A DNA stretch of 64,000 nucleotides from Streptomyces echinoruber. GTDB taxonomy: Bacteria; Actinomycetota; Actinomycetes; Streptomycetales; Streptomycetaceae. The notes below the pieces were generated by a model, which saw nothing but the letters and a program-made list of their open reading frames with translations, was not told the origin of the DNA and made no database searches. The first letter of the stretch is position 1. Every line of letters begins with the position of its first letter. The translations under genes were made by a program, and so were the position numbers. Positions 8,477 to 17,038 of the stretch are shown piece after piece. The stretch is from contig NZ_BMWH01000001.1 in NCBI RefSeq assembly GCF_014651135.1, positions 64,120 through 128,119 on the forward strand, given 5' to 3'.

Positions 8477-9630
8477 CGCAGCAGTCCGAGCCGACCACGC
8501 CCACCATCCTCCCGGAAGCCGACGACCCGGCCTCCTCGTCAGCCCCGTCACTCCCATCAGCCTCGTCAGCCCCGTCAGCCCCGTCAGCCCTCACCTCCGT
8601 CTCGCCGCTCCCGCCGCTCGCCGAGCCCCGCCCCCTGGGGGAGCGGCGCATATGGCCCCGCACCTTCCACGACCGGCTGACCGCACCGCTGCCGGGGGCG
8701 AAGGCGTACGCCCGCTTCGTCCGCGAGGGGTCCCTGCGGCCCGGCAAGGAGGGGCTGGCCGACATTCCCCGGCTGCCCTGCGCGCCCGGTCCGCTGCCCC
8801 GCGTCGACGCCCGCACCGTCGCCGTCACCTGGGCGGGACACGCCAGTTGGGTGGTGCAGATCGGCGGCCTGACCGTCCTGACCGACCCGGTCTGGTCCCG
8901 CCGCATCCTCGGCACCCCGGCCCGCATCACGCCCGTGGGCGTGCCCTGGGAGGCGCTGCCGCCCGTCGACGCGGTCGTCATCAGCCACAACCACTACGAC
9001 CACCTGGACGCCCCCACCCTGCGCCGACTCCCGCGCGACACCCCGGTGTTCGTGCCGGCCGGCCTCGGACGCTGGTTCCGGCGGCGCCGGTTCACCCGCG
9101 TCACCGAACTCGACTGGTGGGAGGCGGCCGAACTGAGTCCGGGGAGCGTCGCGGGCGCCCCGGTCGAGGGCGGTGGCGGGCGACGGGCGGCCGTCCGCTT
9201 CGACTTCGTCCCGGCCCACCACTGGTCCAAGCGCACCCTCACCGACACCTGCCGCACCCTATGGGGCGGTTGGGTGCTCACCGCGCCCGACGGGCAGCGC
9301 GTCTACTTCGCCGGCGACACCGGCTACGGCCACTGGTTCTCCCAGATCGGCCGGCGCTACCCCGGCATCGACCTGGCCCTGCTGCCCATCGGCGCCTACG
9401 ACCCCCGCTGGTGGCTCCGCGACGTCCACTGCGACCCCGAGGAGGCGGTCCAGGCCGCCCAGGACCTCGGTGCCCGCCGCATGGCCCCCATGCACTGGGC
9501 CACCTTCGTCCTCTCCGCGGAGCCGGTCCTCGAACCCCTCCTGCGCGTCCGCGCCGCCTGGGAGAAGGCGGGCCTGCCCCGGGAGGACCTGTGGGACCTG
9601 CCGGTGGGGGCGTCGCGGATACTGGAGTAG
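8473..9630 (+). CDS. MBL fold metallo-hydrolase (UlaG/NAPE-PLD-like)
   Basis: The 385-residue protein has a Ser/Pro/Ala-rich N-terminal 45 residues, then a metallo-beta-lactamase domain. The metal motif is ISHNHYDHLD (HxHxDH), preceded by VTWAGHASWVVQIGGLTVLTDPVWS, and later ligands fall in DFVPAHHWS, YFAGDTGYG and MAPMHWATF. The WAGHAS and TDPVWS strings are typical of the lactonase/phospholipase D branch (UlaG, NAPE-PLD). The substrate is unknown. The ATG at 8473 overlaps the preceding stop (ATGA) and follows GGGAG; an in-frame ATG lies 15 bases upstream. Translation is probably coupled to the aminotransferase-fold protein. It converges on the DedA gene with only 16 bases between stops. Confidence 0.88.
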   Translation: MTQQSEPTTPTILPEADDPASSSAPSLPSASSAPSAPSALTSVSPLPPLAEPRPLGERRIWPRTFHDRLTAPLPGAKAYARFVREGSLRPGKEGLADIPRLPCAPGPLPRVDARTVAVTWAGHASWVVQIGGLTVLTDPVWSRRILGTPARITPVGVPWEALPPVDAVVISHNHYDHLDAPTLRRLPRDTPVFVPAGLGRWFRRRRFTRVTELDWWEAAELSPGSVAGAPVEGGGGRRAAVRFDFVPAHHWSKRTLTDTCRTLWGGWVLTAPDGQRVYFAGDTGYGHWFSQIGRRYPGIDLALLPIGAYDPRWWLRDVHCDPEEAVQAAQDLGARRMAPMHWATFVLSAEPVLEPLLRVRAAWEKAGLPREDLWDLPVGASRILE

Positions 9631-9646
9631 CCCGCCGTCGTCCCGC

Positions 9647-10297
9647 TCACCCCGGGCGCTGCGACCGCTGCGCCGCCGAGGCCCCCCTGACCCGCCGCCA
9701 CACGCCCGGTGCCGCGCTGATCAGGAGGGTCAGGGCGACGGCGGCGACGACGCCCTCCCAGGGCTCGGGGAAGAGGGAGCCGCCGAGGATGCCGATGAGC
9801 TGGTAGGTGACGGCCCAGGCGAGGCAGGCGGGGAGGTTGCCGCGGGAGAAGCGGCGCAGGGGCCACTCGGCGAGCAGGCAGGCCAGCATGACGGGGATGC
9901 GGCCGGCCGGCACCAGGCGGGAGAGGACCAGGACGGCTATGTCGTGCTCGGCGAGTTTCCCCTGCGCCTGCGCCAGCCGGTCCTCCGGGGCCCGCGCCCG
10001 CAGGGCCTCCAGCCGGCGCGAGCCGTTCCTGGACTTCATCCCCCGGCGGCCCAGCCAGTACAGCGCCGCGTCCCCGGCGAAGGCGGCCAGGGACGCGGTG
10101 ACGAACACCAGCGCCAGCGAGAACGGCGCCGTCTGGTGGAAGGCGACCACGGCCGCCGAACTCACCAGCGCCCCGGTCGGCACCACCGGCACCAGCGCCC
10201 CGAGGAACACCAGCAGGAACAGCGACGGAAAGCCGAGCGCCTGCTGGGTGGACTCCGGCGGCACGCCCGACGTCACGGCGGCGGCCAGCCAGCTCAC
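9647..10297 (-). CDS. DedA family membrane protein
   Basis: The 216-residue polytopic membrane protein has DedA/VTT-type features: GFPSLFLLVFLGALVPVVPTGALVSSAA, AAFAGDAALYWLGRRGMKSRNGSR, and the conserved RLVPAGRIPVMLACLLAEWPLRRF, where the arginine and glycine-rich loop is diagnostic. DedA proteins are lipid scramblases or transporters that recycle undecaprenyl phosphate or phospholipids and support membrane potential. The GTG start at 10297 overlaps the stop of the upstream MBL gene (GTGA), so the pair is translationally coupled. That suggests a shared lipid or envelope function, as NAPE-PLD-like MBL enzymes act on phospholipids; this is inference. Confidence 0.85.
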   Translation of the reverse strand: MSWLAAAVTSGVPPESTQQALGFPSLFLLVFLGALVPVVPTGALVSSAAVVAFHQTAPFSLALVFVTASLAAFAGDAALYWLGRRGMKSRNGSRRLEALRARAPEDRLAQAQGKLAEHDIAVLVLSRLVPAGRIPVMLACLLAEWPLRRFSRGNLPACLAWAVTYQLIGILGGSLFPEPWEGVVAAVALTLLISAAPGVWRRVRGASAAQRSQRPG

Positions 10298-11067
10298 CGG
10301 GCGACCTCCAGCCGCACGCTCTCCCCGTGCCCGAGCCGGTGCACCGTCACCCCGGGCGCGTGCCGCGCGGCCAGGCGCGCGAACTCGTCGCCGGGCGCGT
10401 GGAACTCGTGCGGGCGCACGGCGTCCATCCCGATCGGCCAGTACGTGCCGTAGTGCACCGGCACGGCGCTGCGCGGCGCCAGCCGGGCCGCCGCGTGCGC
10501 CGCCCGGGCCGCGTCCAGGTGCCCCTCGCCGAGAAAGGGCCCCCAGCCGCCCACCGGCAGCAGCGCCACGTCCACCGGTCCGACCGCCTCCGCCATGCCG
10601 TCGAACAGGCCGGTGTCCCCGGCGAAATACGTCCGCGCCTCGCCCTCGACGACGTACCCCAGGGCGGGGCAGCGGCGCGGCCCGACGGGCAGCCGCCGCC
10701 CGTCGTGGCGCGCGGGCACCGCCCGCACGGACAGCCCGTCGACCGCCGTCGTGTCCCCGGCCGCCACCTCCGTGACGCGCAGGTGCGTCAGCCGCCGCAG
10801 CCCCGGCACCGCCCGGGGCGCGCCCCGGGGCACCAGCAGGCGCGTGCCCGGCGCGAGGCGCGCCAGCGACGGCAGGTGCAGGTGGTCGGCGTGCAAGTGG
10901 GAGACGAGCACCACGTCCGCGCGGAGCGCGCCGGGCGGGGGGAGCGCGCCGCGCCGGCGGCGCAGGTGCGCGAGCCGGCGCGCGCACAGGGGATCGGTGA
11001 GGACGCGGATGCCCGAGTCCTCGACCGTGCAGGTGGCGTGACCCCACCAGGTGACCTCCACCGGCAC
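10294..11067 (-). CDS. MBL fold metallo-hydrolase (UlaG-like)
   Basis: The 257-residue protein carries VEVTWWGHATCTVEDSG, LTDPL, the HxHxDH motif in VLVSHLHADHLHL, YFAGDTGLFDGM, VALLPVGGWG and VPVHYGTYWPIG, all characteristic of the same MBL branch as the gene at 8473 but without its N-terminal extension. The GTG at 11067 is chosen because AAGGAGG lies 10 bases upstream; a longer frame adds residues without homology. It is coupled by a GTGA overlap to the DedA gene. Two paralogous MBL genes in 3 kb on opposite strands may reflect an old duplication. The substrate is unknown. Confidence 0.88.
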   Translation of the reverse strand: MPVEVTWWGHATCTVEDSGIRVLTDPLCARRLAHLRRRRGALPPPGALRADVVLVSHLHADHLHLPSLARLAPGTRLLVPRGAPRAVPGLRRLTHLRVTEVAAGDTTAVDGLSVRAVPARHDGRRLPVGPRRCPALGYVVEGEARTYFAGDTGLFDGMAEAVGPVDVALLPVGGWGPFLGEGHLDAARAAHAAARLAPRSAVPVHYGTYWPIGMDAVRPHEFHAPGDEFARLAARHAPGVTVHRLGHGESVRLEVAR

Positions 11068-11165
11068 CTTCTTCGCCTCCTTCGCGCGCCTCCCGAAGAG
11101 CCTACGGGCAGGAGTAGGGTCGGCGGCGAAAACACCGGGGACAAAGGTGACAGGTGGGGGAGGCC

Positions 11166-11606
11166 ATGGGCGAAGCGCGAAGTGCCGCCGGCCCCGGGGC
11201 CGGCACGGCATCGGTCCGGGTCACGGCGATCGCCAGTCTGACGCCGCTGGAGGAACTCGACAGCGACCCCTTCCTCGTGGACTCCCGCAGCCAGCACGCC
11301 ATGTGCGCGCGCTGGGCGGCCGAGCACGGCTACGTCGTCGTCCGCGAGCTCCTCGTCCGCCGGCTGCGCCCCGACCACTGCGTACTGTGGGACGGCGTGC
11401 GGCCCGGCCGGGACGTGTTCGTCGCCCCCAGCCGCCGGGTGCTGGAGACGGCGCTGGCCGACGTGGAGGAGTTCACCGCCGAGTGCGCCCGGCGCGGGGT
11501 GCGCGTGGAGACGGTCGGCCGCGCCGAACCGGCGTACGACGCGCAGATGAAGGCCCGGGTGCACCGGCGGCTGTCGATGCCCACGGCCGGCTACGACGGC
11601 CGCTGA
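11166..11606 (+). CDS. Conserved hypothetical protein resembling a degenerate serine-resolvase N-terminal domain
   Basis: The 146-residue protein has segments that line up by eye with the serine resolvase catalytic fold: DSRSQHAMCARWAAEHGYVV (compare the S-x-x-x-Q-x-x-x-C-x-x-A-x-x-x-G-W-x-V pattern), RDVFVAPSRRVLETALADVE and FTAECARRGVRVETV. The N-terminal serine nucleophile motif YxRVSxD is not recognisable (it reads VRVTAIASLTP), and no DNA-binding or zinc-ribbon domain follows. It may be a domesticated, non-recombining relative, or the similarity may be structural only. The ATG at 11166 follows GGGGGAGG; an in-frame GTG lies 12 bases upstream. It is divergent from the MBL gene and followed by a 220-base gap. 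Confidence 0.6.
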   Translation: MGEARSAAGPGAGTASVRVTAIASLTPLEELDSDPFLVDSRSQHAMCARWAAEHGYVVVRELLVRRLRPDHCVLWDGVRPGRDVFVAPSRRVLETALADVEEFTAECARRGVRVETVGRAEPAYDAQMKARVHRRLSMPTAGYDGR

Positions 11607-11827
11607 CCGCCGGCATCACCACCACACCGCCGCCGGTGACGACGGCCGCCGACCATCGGCGCCACCATCCCCGCCGCCCCGGTCGCGGCGTCCGGCGCCG
11701 CGCCGTACGGGCCGTACGGCCGGCACTCGTCCGGGTGCGGTTCGGGCGAAGTCGGACGTGTGTCAGGGTGGAGGCGGGCCCACACCGACGACGGGCCGGG
11801 ACGCGAGGGGTGCGAGGGGGACGGGAC

Positions 11828-13903
11828 GTGCGCGCAGGACGGTGGCGGCCGGTCGCCCGGCAGGTGGGGCGGAGCATCGCGGTGTGGGCGGTCTCCACGC
11901 TCACCATGCTCGTGCTCGCCGGGCTCCTGCCGGACTTCCGGCTGCAGTCCCCGGACGGCGACAGCGCCACCACCATCGCCGTCACCGCCGCGTGCGGCGC
12001 CGGCGCCTTCGGCGTGCTGTCCGCCGTGGTGTGGCCGCTGCTGGTCCGGCTGCTGCTGCTCGTGCCCGCGCTCGTCCTGGGCCTGCTGGTGTTCTTCCTC
12101 AATGGCTCCCTGCTGCTGCTCGCCCTGCGCGTCAACCCCTCCGGGCAGAGCGAGGCCGCGCCGGAGACCGCCGTCATCGTGGCCGCCGTGATGTCCGCCG
12201 TCGCCTCCGCCACCGGCGGCGCCCTGACCGTGCGGGACGACGACGCCTACCGGCGCCGCCTGTACCGTCTCGCCGACCGCCGCCGCAGACCCCGGCCGGC
12301 CTGCCCGGCCACCCCGGGCACGGTGTTCGTGCAGCTCGACGGCGTCGGCCACGACGTGCTGCTGGACGCCGTCGGCAAGGGCCTGATGCCCACCGTCGCC
12401 CGCCGGCTGGGCACCGGGCCGGGCGAGGAGGCCACGCACCGGCTCAACCCCTGGCGCACCGACTGGTCCAGCCAGACCGGCGCCAGCCAGCTCGGCATCC
12501 TGCACGGCAGCAACGAGGACGTGCCCGCCTTCCGCTGGTACGAGAAGGACACCGGGGAGGTCGTGGTCTGCAACCGGCCGACCAGCGCCGCCGAACTGCA
12601 GCGGCGCGCCGCCGCCCGCGCCGGCCACGACGGGCTGCTCGCCGCGGACGGCGCCAGCCGCGGCAACCTGTTCAGCGGCGGCGCCGACGAGAACGCGCTG
12701 GTGCTGTCCGTCTCCGCGCGCCGCGACCGCCGCCACCGCTCCCGCGCCGGCTACTTCGCCTACTTCTCCGACCCGGCCAACGCCGTGCGCACCGCCCTGT
12801 CCTTCACCGCGGAGGTGGCGCGCGAGATCACCCAGTCCACCCGGGCCCGACTGCGCCGGCAGCGCCCGCGCGTCGGCCGCGGCGGCCTGTACCCCTTCGT
12901 GCGCGCCTTCGCCACCGTCGTCGAACGGGACGTCGTGGTCGCCGCGGTGATGGGCGACCTGCTGGCCGGCCGCACCGCGATCTACGCCGACCTCGTCGCC
13001 TACGACGAGGTGGCGCACCACTCCGGGCCGCGCAGCCGGGACGCCGAGCAGGTGCTGCAGCGCCTGGACCGGTCGCTGGCGCTCATCGAGAAGGTCGCCG
13101 AGCACGCCCCGCGCCCGTACCGCGTCGTCGTCCTGTCCGACCACGGGCAGAGCCCCGGCGAGACCTTCCGCGCCCGCTACGGCCTCAGCCTCGGCGAGCT
13201 GGTGCGGGCCGGCTGCGGGCTGCCCGTGCCGCGCAAGGCCGAGCGGACGCACAGCGGCGCCGAGGCCCGCGCCGCCGTCCGCGCCGCACTGCGCCGGCCC
13301 GTCGAGGAGGACGCCGGGCGGCACCACCCGCCGGTGCGGCGCGCCGAGCCGATCGTGCTGGCCTCCGGCAACCTCGGCCTGATCTCCTTCCCGGACGTGC
13401 ACCACCGCATGACCAAGGAGGAGATCGACGCCCGTCACCCGGCGCTGCTGCCCACGCTCGCCCACCACCCCGGCATCGGCTTCCTGCTGGTGCGCAGCGA
13501 GGAGCACGGCGGGGTGGTGCTCGGCGCCCACGGCAGCGAGATCCCCCTGGACCGGCTCGACGAGGACCCCGGCCCGCTGGCGGTCTTCGGCCCCGGGGCC
13601 GCGGCGGCCGTACGGCGCACCCACGCCTTCCCGCACGCCGCCGACATCATGGTCAACTCCTGCTACGACCCCGCCGACGGCGAGGTCCTCTCCTTCGAGG
13701 AGCAGATCGGCTCGCACGGCGGACTGGGCGGCGCGCAGGCCCGGCCGTTCCTGCTCTCCCCGCTGGCCTGCTCCCCGCCGGTGGCGGAGGGCGGGGAACT
13801 CGTCGGCGCCGAACAGGTCCACAAGGTGCTGCGGCGCTGGCTGGACGAGGCCGGCGGGCCCCAGGTGCCGCTGCCGGCCGCACCGCGGCGGCACGCCGCC
13901 TGA
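11828..13903 (+). CDS. Holin-like membrane domain fused to an alkaline phosphatase/phosphodiesterase-fold domain
   Basis: The 691-residue protein begins with about four transmembrane helices (residues 15-140, including SIAVWAVSTLTMLVLAGLLP and WPLLVRLLLLVPALVLGLL), matching the phage-holin-family or DUF-type region of many Streptomyces homologues. A large cytoplasmic or extracytoplasmic domain follows with alkaline phosphatase/nucleotide pyrophosphatase features: VFVQLDGVGHDVL (metal Asp), DWSSQTGASQLGILHG (nucleophile Ser/Thr region), YDEVAHHSGP and VVVLSDHGQSPGE (metal Asp/His). It probably hydrolyses a phosphodiester or phosphoglycan at the membrane. Despite the family label there is no lysis cassette nearby. 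The GTG at 11828 follows GAGGGGG; upstream frame extension has no homology. Confidence 0.8.
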   Translation: MRAGRWRPVARQVGRSIAVWAVSTLTMLVLAGLLPDFRLQSPDGDSATTIAVTAACGAGAFGVLSAVVWPLLVRLLLLVPALVLGLLVFFLNGSLLLLALRVNPSGQSEAAPETAVIVAAVMSAVASATGGALTVRDDDAYRRRLYRLADRRRRPRPACPATPGTVFVQLDGVGHDVLLDAVGKGLMPTVARRLGTGPGEEATHRLNPWRTDWSSQTGASQLGILHGSNEDVPAFRWYEKDTGEVVVCNRPTSAAELQRRAAARAGHDGLLAADGASRGNLFSGGADENALVLSVSARRDRRHRSRAGYFAYFSDPANAVRTALSFTAEVAREITQSTRARLRRQRPRVGRGGLYPFVRAFATVVERDVVVAAVMGDLLAGRTAIYADLVAYDEVAHHSGPRSRDAEQVLQRLDRSLALIEKVAEHAPRPYRVVVLSDHGQSPGETFRARYGLSLGELVRAGCGLPVPRKAERTHSGAEARAAVRAALRRPVEEDAGRHHPPVRRAEPIVLASGNLGLISFPDVHHRMTKEEIDARHPALLPTLAHHPGIGFLLVRSEEHGGVVLGAHGSEIPLDRLDEDPGPLAVFGPGAAAAVRRTHAFPHAADIMVNSCYDPADGEVLSFEEQIGSHGGLGGAQARPFLLSPLACSPPVAEGGELVGAEQVHKVLRRWLDEAGGPQVPLPAAPRRHAA

Positions 13904-14123
13904 CCGGCCGCCCGGAAACCCGCCGGCCGCCCGGAATCCCGCCGGCCGCCCGGGATCCCGCCCGACCGGCGCCCGGGACCCCGCCGTTCACCGGGATAGG
14001 GGCCGGTGTTCCGCGTGCGGCGGACCGTGATGTGATCGGATGGTGCCGGGGAACCCGGGAACGCCCCTTCCAGGGCGGGAATCCGGAATCCGCTGGAACT
14101 CCAGAAGGCCGAAAGGACTCAAC
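13904..14123. repeat. Short imperfect repeats between the phosphatase-fold gene and the OsmC gene
   Basis: A 17-19 base unit, roughly CCGGCCGCCCGGAATCCCG, recurs about four times between 13904 and 13985. The remaining bases up to the OsmC start should hold its promoter, but no clear -10/-35 pair is visible. Confidence 0.5.
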
Positions 14124-14549
14124 GTGGCAACCACGCGCACCGCACACACCGTCTGGGAAGGCAACCTGCTCGAGGGCAACGGCACCGTCACCTTCGACTC
14201 CTCCGGCATCGGCCGGCAGCCGGTGTCGTGGCCGTCCCGCGCCGAGCAGCCCGGCGGGAAGACCAGTCCCGAGGAGCTGATCGCCGCCGCCCACTCCAGC
14301 TGCTTCTCCATGGCGCTGTCGCACGCCCTCACCGGTGCCGGCACCCCGCCCACCAAGCTGGTCACCTCCGCCGACGTCACCTTCCAGCCGGGCGAGGGCA
14401 TCACCGGCATCCACCTCACCGTGGAGGGCACCGTCCCCGGCATCGACAACGACGCCTTCGTCGCCGCCGCCGAGGACGCCAAGGCCAACTGCCCCGTCAG
14501 CCAGGCTTTGAAGGGCACCACCATCACCCTCTCGGCGAAGCTCGCCTGA
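14124..14549 (+). CDS. OsmC family peroxiredoxin
   Basis: The 141-residue protein starts ATTRTAHTVWEGNLLEG and carries both redox cysteines of the family: Cys60 in AAHSSCFSMALSHAL and Cys123 in DAKANCPVSQALKG. OsmC/Ohr enzymes reduce organic hydroperoxides in the cytoplasm, with the peroxidatic cysteine recycled by dithiols. Sequence features (SPEELIAAAHSSC, GTPPTKLVTSADV) favour the OsmC subgroup. The GTG at 14124 follows GAAAGGA; a frame extending upstream to 14040 lacks homology. OsmC is a classic osmotic/oxidative stress gene, which fits the nearby sigma factor and stress genes, but no specific promoter is assigned. Confidence 0.92.
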   Translation: MATTRTAHTVWEGNLLEGNGTVTFDSSGIGRQPVSWPSRAEQPGGKTSPEELIAAAHSSCFSMALSHALTGAGTPPTKLVTSADVTFQPGEGITGIHLTVEGTVPGIDNDAFVAAAEDAKANCPVSQALKGTTITLSAKLA

Positions 14550-14652
14550 CGGTCGCGGGCACGCGCGACGCCGGGGCCCGTACGGAGCCGGCCCGGACGC
14601 ACCGGACGGCGGCCCGGGCCCCGAACCCGCCTCCCGGCGGGGCGCCGGCCGC

Positions 14653-14735
14653 TCAGAACCGGTCGGCCGATCAGAACCGGCCCGCCGGTCAGAACCGGTC
14701 GGCCGGTCAGAACCGGTCGGCCGGTCAGAACCGGT
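14653..14735. repeat. Tandem 18-bp repeat that reiterates the stop codon of the XRE gene
   Basis: Four 18-base units, each starting TCAGAACCGG, begin at 14653, 14671, 14689 and 14707; the fifth, at 14725, is the end of the XRE regulator gene. On the minus strand each unit re-creates TTC TGA in the same frame because 18 is a multiple of three. Confidence 0.85.
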
Positions 14736-15585
14736 CCCGGTACTCCCGCAGCAGCCTCCTCGTGCGCTCCGCCGACGCCGCGCCGGCCGACATGTGGTCC
14801 AGGACCTCCAGATGGGCGGAGACCTCGGTCCGGGCGTCGAGGTACAGAGCGCCGGTGAGGTACTCGGTGAACACCAGGTCGGGCAGCTCCGGCTCGGCGA
14901 ACCGGAACAGGGTGAAGGGGGCGTACGTCCCCGGGTGCGGCCCGGCGGCGAACTCGGCGACCTGCACGGTGACGCGGTCCCGCTCCGTGTACTCCAGCAG
15001 CTTGTCCAACTGGTCGCGCATGACCTCGCCGCGGATGCTCACCGGCCGCCGCAGCACCGTCTCGTCCATGATCACCCACAGGTGCGGCGGATCGGGGCGC
15101 TCCAGCAGCCGCTGCCGCTCCATGCGCAGCGACACGTGCCGCTCGATCGCCTCCGGCCCGCCCTGCCCGACCGTGCCGGCCTCCAGGACGGCCCGCGCGT
15201 AGGCCTCCGTCTGCAGCAGCCCGGGCACGAAGTGCGGCTCGTAGGAGCGGATGATCCGGGCGGCGCCCTCCAGGCTCACGTACAGGCTGAACCACTCCGG
15301 CAGCACGTCGTGGTACCGCTGCCACCAGCCGGGCCGGTTCGCCTCCTCGGCGAGCCGCACGAACGTCCCCACCTCGTCGGGGACGACGCCGTAGGCCTCC
15401 AGCAGCACCTGCACGTACGGGATCCGCAGCGCGACGTCGGCCGTCTCCATGCGGCGCACGGTCGCGGACGTCACGCGCAGCACCTTCGCGGCCTGCTCGC
15501 GGCTGAGGCCGGCCGCCTCCCGCAACTCCTGCAGGCGTCTTCCCAGCACCACCTGGCCCACGGTGGGCGCGACCCGCCGCTCCAC
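14725..15585 (-). CDS. XRE-family helix-turn-helix regulator with DUF5753 domain
   Basis: The 286-residue protein has an N-terminal helix-turn-helix (LGRRLQELREAAGLSREQAA, VLRVTSATVRRMETADVA, about residues 12-65) and the DUF5753 ligand/partner domain that follows it in many Streptomyces regulators (FVRLAEEANRPGWWQRYHDV, then EPHFVPGLLQTEAYARAVLE and VIMDETVLRRPV). Such proteins usually pair with a small DUF397 protein; I see no DUF397 gene in this window. The GTG at 15585 follows GGGGAGG. It is divergent from the ADP-ribosylglycohydrolase gene with a 197-base shared promoter region. The 3' end runs into the 18-bp tandem repeat. Confidence 0.9.
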   Translation of the reverse strand: MERRVAPTVGQVVLGRRLQELREAAGLSREQAAKVLRVTSATVRRMETADVALRIPYVQVLLEAYGVVPDEVGTFVRLAEEANRPGWWQRYHDVLPEWFSLYVSLEGAARIIRSYEPHFVPGLLQTEAYARAVLEAGTVGQGGPEAIERHVSLRMERQRLLERPDPPHLWVIMDETVLRRPVSIRGEVMRDQLDKLLEYTERDRVTVQVAEFAAGPHPGTYAPFTLFRFAEPELPDLVFTEYLTGALYLDARTEVSAHLEVLDHMSAGAASAERTRRLLREYRDRF

Positions 15586-15782
15586 GCCACGCCTCCCCTG
15601 GTGCGCCCTTGCGCGCCCTGTGCGCCGATGTTTGGGGGCAGTCTGCCATGTCCCGCCTCCGGCTTCACCCGTGTCCCGCGGGAATCCTGACGGATCGTCG
15701 GCGACGGCGGCGACCCGGCTGCCGCCGCCGCGGGGACGCACGGGACAAGGGGGCCGAGTGACGGCAGAGGCGGGAGGGACGC

Positions 15783-16892
15783 GTGGACGAGCCGTGGTCG
15801 CGGTGGAACCGGAAACTGTCCTGGCAGGCCGCGGCGGTCCACCGGGCCCGGGTGCGCGGCTGCCTGCTCGGCGGCGCGCTCGGTGACGCCCTGGGCTGTC
15901 CGGTGGAGTTCCACTCCCTGGACCGGATCCGCGCCGAGCACGGCCCGCGCGGAGTGACCGGTCCGGTGCCGGACGGCACGGGCGTGGTCGGCCGGATCAG
16001 CGACGACACGCAGATGACCCTGTTCACGGCCGAGGCCGTACGGCAGGCCCACGAGCGGGAGCGGCTCAAGGGCATCGGCGGCGCCGCGCCCCGCCTGGTG
16101 CGCTGGGCCTACCAACGCTGGCTGGAGACGCAGCGCCGGCCCGCCCCGGACCCGGCCGCCCCGATGCCCCCGGAGTACGAGGGGCCCGTCGGGCGCCTGG
16201 TGACCGAGCCGTGGCTGTACGCCCGCGGCGCCCCCGGCAACGCCTGCCTGTCCGGGCTCGCCCGGGACTTCGTCCCCGACCCGGCCGCCGAGCTCGGCCC
16301 GCCCGGGCCGGTCAACCCCGGCTCCAAGGGCTGCGGCGCGGTGATGCGCTCGGCGCCCTTCGGGCCGGCGCTCGCCCCGGTGGAGCACGCCTTCGGCCTG
16401 GCCGCCCGCTGCGCCCGGACGACCCACGGCCACCCCACCGGCTCCTACGCGGCCGGCGCCCTGGCCGCCATCGTCTCCCACCTCGTCGACGGCGAGTCCG
16501 TCGAGGGCGCGGTGCTGCGCACTCAGCGGCTGCCGGCCCGGCACCCCGGCCACGAGGAGACCACCGCGGCCCTGCAGCGCGCCCTGGACCTGGCCGCCGA
16601 GGGCGCGCCGGACGCGGAGAAGGTCGAGCGGCTCGGCGCCGGCTGGGTCGCCGAGGAGGCCCTCGCCATCGGCGTCTACTGCGCCCTGGCCGCCGACCGC
16701 GTCACCGACGCCCTGCTGCCGGCCGTCAACCACTCCGGGGACAGCGACTCCACCGGCTCGGTGTGCGGCACCATCCTGGGCGCCCGCTGGGGCGACCACG
16801 GCCTGCCGCACGAGTGGCTGGAGCGCGTCGAGGGCCGCGACACGATCGCCTCCGTGGCCGACGACCTGGCGGCCGAAAGCGTGCGCACCTGA
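15783..16892 (+). CDS. ADP-ribosylglycohydrolase family protein
   Basis: The 369-residue protein has the DraG/ARH signatures: GCLLGGALGDALGCPVEF near residue 27, the Mg-binding SDDTQM at residues 73-78, HPTGSYAAGALAAI, and the C-terminal metal motif NHSGDSDSTGSVCGTILGA. Family members remove ADP-ribose from modified proteins or nucleic acids. Which target is used here is unknown. The GTG at 15783 follows GGGAGGG. The gene is followed by three 20-base tandem repeats and then the pterin dehydratase gene, without obvious functional linkage. Confidence 0.9.
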   Translation: MDEPWSRWNRKLSWQAAAVHRARVRGCLLGGALGDALGCPVEFHSLDRIRAEHGPRGVTGPVPDGTGVVGRISDDTQMTLFTAEAVRQAHERERLKGIGGAAPRLVRWAYQRWLETQRRPAPDPAAPMPPEYEGPVGRLVTEPWLYARGAPGNACLSGLARDFVPDPAAELGPPGPVNPGSKGCGAVMRSAPFGPALAPVEHAFGLAARCARTTHGHPTGSYAAGALAAIVSHLVDGESVEGAVLRTQRLPARHPGHEETTAALQRALDLAAEGAPDAEKVERLGAGWVAEEALAIGVYCALAADRVTDALLPAVNHSGDSDSTGSVCGTILGARWGDHGLPHEWLERVEGRDTIASVADDLAAESVRT

Positions 16893-16940
16893 GCCGCCGG
16901 CGCCGTCCCGGCCGGCGCCGCGCCGCCGCTCCTGTGGCAC

Positions 16941-17000
16941 GCTGAACCGGACCGGCGCACGCTGGACCGGACCGGCGCACGCTGGACCGGACCGGTACGA
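16941..17000. repeat. Three tandem 20-bp repeats upstream of the pterin dehydratase gene
   Basis: Units at 16941-16960, 16961-16980 and 16981-17000 share GCTGGACCGGACCGG with one substitution in the first unit and a diverged end in the last. They lie 39 bases before the start codon and could overlap the promoter. Confidence 0.8.
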
Positions 17001-17038
17001 GGAGAGGCGCGAGCCGCAAGCGGGGAAGGAGCGCGGGC

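Noticed and set aside
11828..13903. A prophage lysis module, because of the holin-like label
   Set aside because: No endolysin, capsid or integrase genes are adjacent, and the protein carries a large phosphatase-fold domain.
14653..14735. Regular repeats that might be a CRISPR array
   Set aside because: Units are contiguous 18-mers without unique spacers, and there are no cas genes.
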